A DNA stretch of 6,864 bases, from positions 1-6,864 of the forward strand of contig JABDJW010000015.1 in assembly GCA_013002375.1 (NCBI GenBank), read 5' to 3'. The DNA comes from Acidimicrobiales bacterium (GTDB lineage Bacteria; Actinomycetota; Acidimicrobiia; Acidimicrobiales; SHLQ01). The translations under genes were made by a program, and so were the position numbers. The notes under the pieces are model-generated. The model did not search any database, was not told where the DNA came from, and saw only the letters and a program-made list of their open reading frames with translations. This document shows, in pieces, positions 5,484 through 6,864 of the stretch; the stretch's first letter is position 1; each line of letters starts with the position of its first letter.

Positions 5484-6864
5484 CTACTCCTGCACGCGGG
5501 CGCGGCCCAGCGTATTCGTCGAGCGGCCCGAGCGGGGCCAGGGGGGCTGCACCCGGGGTGATCGAGCCAAGGTGAACGAGTCGGCGTCCAGGGCCAGGTT
5601 CGGGTTGTAGGCCGGATCGTGGAGCAGTTCGTCGCCCCACCGATCGAGCATCACGTGCACCTCGGCCTCGAAGCGAGCCTGCTTCTCGGGCGTGTCCTCG
5701 GCGCCGCGGCTGACCGATTCGTGGTGGTACAGCCGAGCTTCCGGGGTCCAGATGTTGCGGTATCCGGCATGGTGGATGCGCAGGCACAGATCGATGTCGT
5801 TGAAGGCCACCGCGAGCTCGTCGGCGTCGAGCCCGCCGACCTCCTCGTAGACGAGCCGCCGCACCACCAGGCAGGCTGCGGTGACCGCGCCGACCTGGTG
5901 GGCGATCGTGAGCCGGCTGAAGTAGCCGAAGGCATCACCGGGAAACTGCTTGTGGGAGTGACCGGCCACGCCGCCCAGGCCGAGGACGACGCCGGCGTGT
6001 TGGATCGTGTCGTCGCCGTACAACAACATGGCGCCGACCGCGCCCACGTCGGGCCGCACCGCATGGCGCACCATGGCATCGAGCCAACCCGGTTCGATCA
6101 CTTCGATGTCGTTGTTCAGCAGGCAGACCAAGGGGGCATCGGTCTGGCCGACCCCGAAGTTGTTGATCGCGCTGTAGTTGAACTCGTCGTCGTAGTCGAG
6201 CAACCGGAGTCGCCCGTCGGCGGCCATTTGTTCGAACGCGGCCCGCTGCTCGGGTTGATCGGTCTGGTTGTCGATCAACACGATCTCGTAGGCCGGGTAG
6301 ATCGTCTTGGCCTCGATGCTGGCCACACAACGCTCCACGAGGTCGAGGCCGTTGCGGGTCGGGATGATGATGCTGACCGGTGGCGCCGGGTCGGGCCGCG
6401 GCGGGAGCGCGGTGTAGGCGGTGGGCGCAGCGGCATCGGCGACGGTCCATCCGGGTGGCAGGTGATCGGCCAGCGCTCGCTTGGCCGCGTCGGCGGGGTA
6501 GCGCTTGGCGTCGGTGGCCAACGCGGTCGAGCCCTCGATCGCGCGCCAGTGGTAGCCGACGTGGGGGATGTGCACGATGCGATCGGGGGTCGTTTCGGCG
6601 ACGCAGCGCAACACCAGGTCGTAGTCCTGGCTGCCCTCGTACCCCTCCTGGAACCCGCCGACCCGTTCGATGACGTCGCGGCGGACGGTCATCAGGTGCG
6701 ACATGTAGTGCTGGCCCCACAGCAGCTCGCGATTGAAGTCGGGCTTGAAGTGGGGATCGGAGCGGCGGCCGTGTTCGTCGATCTTGTCCTCGTCGGTGTA
6801 GAGCAGATCGGGCGGGGGCCGACCGTCCTCGCCGGCGCGGGTGATGGCATCGGCGACCAGGAAC
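5484..6864 (-). CDS. Tandem-domain GT2 glycosyltransferase (partial, 5' end outside window)
   Basis: The frame enters from the right edge without a start and ends at TAG 5486-5484, giving 459 visible residues. An internal ATG at 6704 could be mistaken for the start, but conserved family sequence lies upstream of it: DLLYTDEDKIDEHGRRSDPHF (visible residues 19-39) and FKPDFNRELL. Visible residues 1 to about 115 are the C-terminal half of a first GT-A domain, with TDED (23-26) as the likely metal/nucleotide-binding DXD equivalent and GSQDYDLVLR (77-86) as the acceptor/base region. A second complete GT-A domain starts at PVSIIIPTRNG (162-172), with NNDIE (250-254) and FNDIDLCLR (354-362). Such double GT2 enzymes build O-antigen-like and other surface polysaccharides. 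It lies two bases upstream of the permease gene, so it is in one transcript with wzm and wzt and probably helps make the exported glycan. Donor sugars cannot be assigned. The last roughly 25 residues (SPRVQPPWPRSGRSTNTLG and on) look like an unstructured tail. Confidence 0.93.
   Translation of the reverse strand, partial: FLVADAITRAGEDGRPPPDLLYTDEDKIDEHGRRSDPHFKPDFNRELLWGQHYMSHLMTVRRDVIERVGGFQEGYEGSQDYDLVLRCVAETTPDRIVHIPHVGYHWRAIEGSTALATDAKRYPADAAKRALADHLPPGWTVADAAAPTAYTALPPRPDPAPPVSIIIPTRNGLDLVERCVASIEAKTIYPAYEIVLIDNQTDQPEQRAAFEQMAADGRLRLLDYDDEFNYSAINNFGVGQTDAPLVCLLNNDIEVIEPGWLDAMVRHAVRPDVGAVGAMLLYGDDTIQHAGVVLGLGGVAGHSHKQFPGDAFGYFSRLTIAHQVGAVTAACLVVRRLVYEEVGGLDADELAVAFNDIDLCLRIHHAGYRNIWTPEARLYHHESVSRGAEDTPEKQARFEAEVHVMLDRWGDELLHDPAYNPNLALDADSFTLARSPRVQPPWPRSGRSTNTLGRARVQE
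5487..5491 (-). promoter_or_regulatory. Ribosome binding site deciding the wzm start
   Basis: AGGAG on the minus strand, embedded in the last codons of the GT2 gene, is five bases before the GTG at 5481. It fixes the permease start and removes about 100 spurious N-terminal residues that the open frame would otherwise allow. Confidence 0.7.

Noticed and set aside
4522..5610. 362-codon plus-strand open frame opposite the permease
   Set aside because: His/Asp/Glu/Gln-rich composition is what the antisense of membrane-protein codons gives in high-GC DNA; the minus strand has a clear ABC-2 permease.
5484..6704. Treating the ATG at 6704 as the start of the GT2 gene
   Set aside because: Conserved GT2 sequence (YTDEDKID, FKPDFN) is in frame upstream up to the window edge, so the true start is outside.

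Overview
The window is high-GC DNA, densely packed with genes, using GTG starts and overlapping stop/start codons. This style, and a SpoIID/LytB-domain protein with the motif order usual in Actinomycetota, point to an actinobacterium. The 'YLYGLGEMP'-type SpoIID core recalls Acidimicrobiia (Ilumatobacter-like), but that class assignment is inference from memory, not from a search. No tRNA, rRNA, CRISPR array, insertion sequence or phage gene was seen.

Layout. (1) Positions 1-887, minus strand: the first 295 codons of a secreted SpoIID/LytB-domain cell-wall protein, whose 3' end lies off the left edge. (2) Positions 888-1042: a 155-base divergent intergenic region, the only real gap in the window. 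(3) Positions 1043-3323, plus strand: a three-gene, translationally coupled cluster of a small coiled-coil protein, a GT-B (GT4-like) glycosyltransferase and a PAPS-dependent sulfotransferase. Both junctions are 4-base overlaps (GTGA, ATGA). (4) Positions 3320-6864, minus strand: a large tandem-domain GT2 glycosyltransferase (5' end off the right edge), then an ABC-2 polysaccharide permease (Wzm type), then its ATPase (Wzt type) with a C-terminal extra domain. Spacings here are +2 bases and a 1-base overlap. The two clusters converge and share the palindrome CTAG as both stop codons, leaving no room for an intergenic terminator.

How the genes fit together. The minus-strand genes have the standard parts of ABC-transporter-dependent surface polysaccharide export: chain synthesis by glycosyltransferases on the cytoplasmic face, then export by Wzm/Wzt. 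The plus-strand glycosyltransferase and sulfotransferase plausibly add a sugar and a sulfate to the same or a related glycan, so the locus looks like part of a sulfated cell-surface polysaccharide cluster. The SpoIID/LytB protein is a cell-wall protein transcribed away from this block and may be unrelated to it. Every enzyme family here is known. The least ordinary points are the sulfotransferase beside an exporter whose ATPase carries a possible glycan-recognition domain, the CTAG shared stop, and an unrecognised 88-residue coiled-coil protein coupled to the glycosyltransferase.
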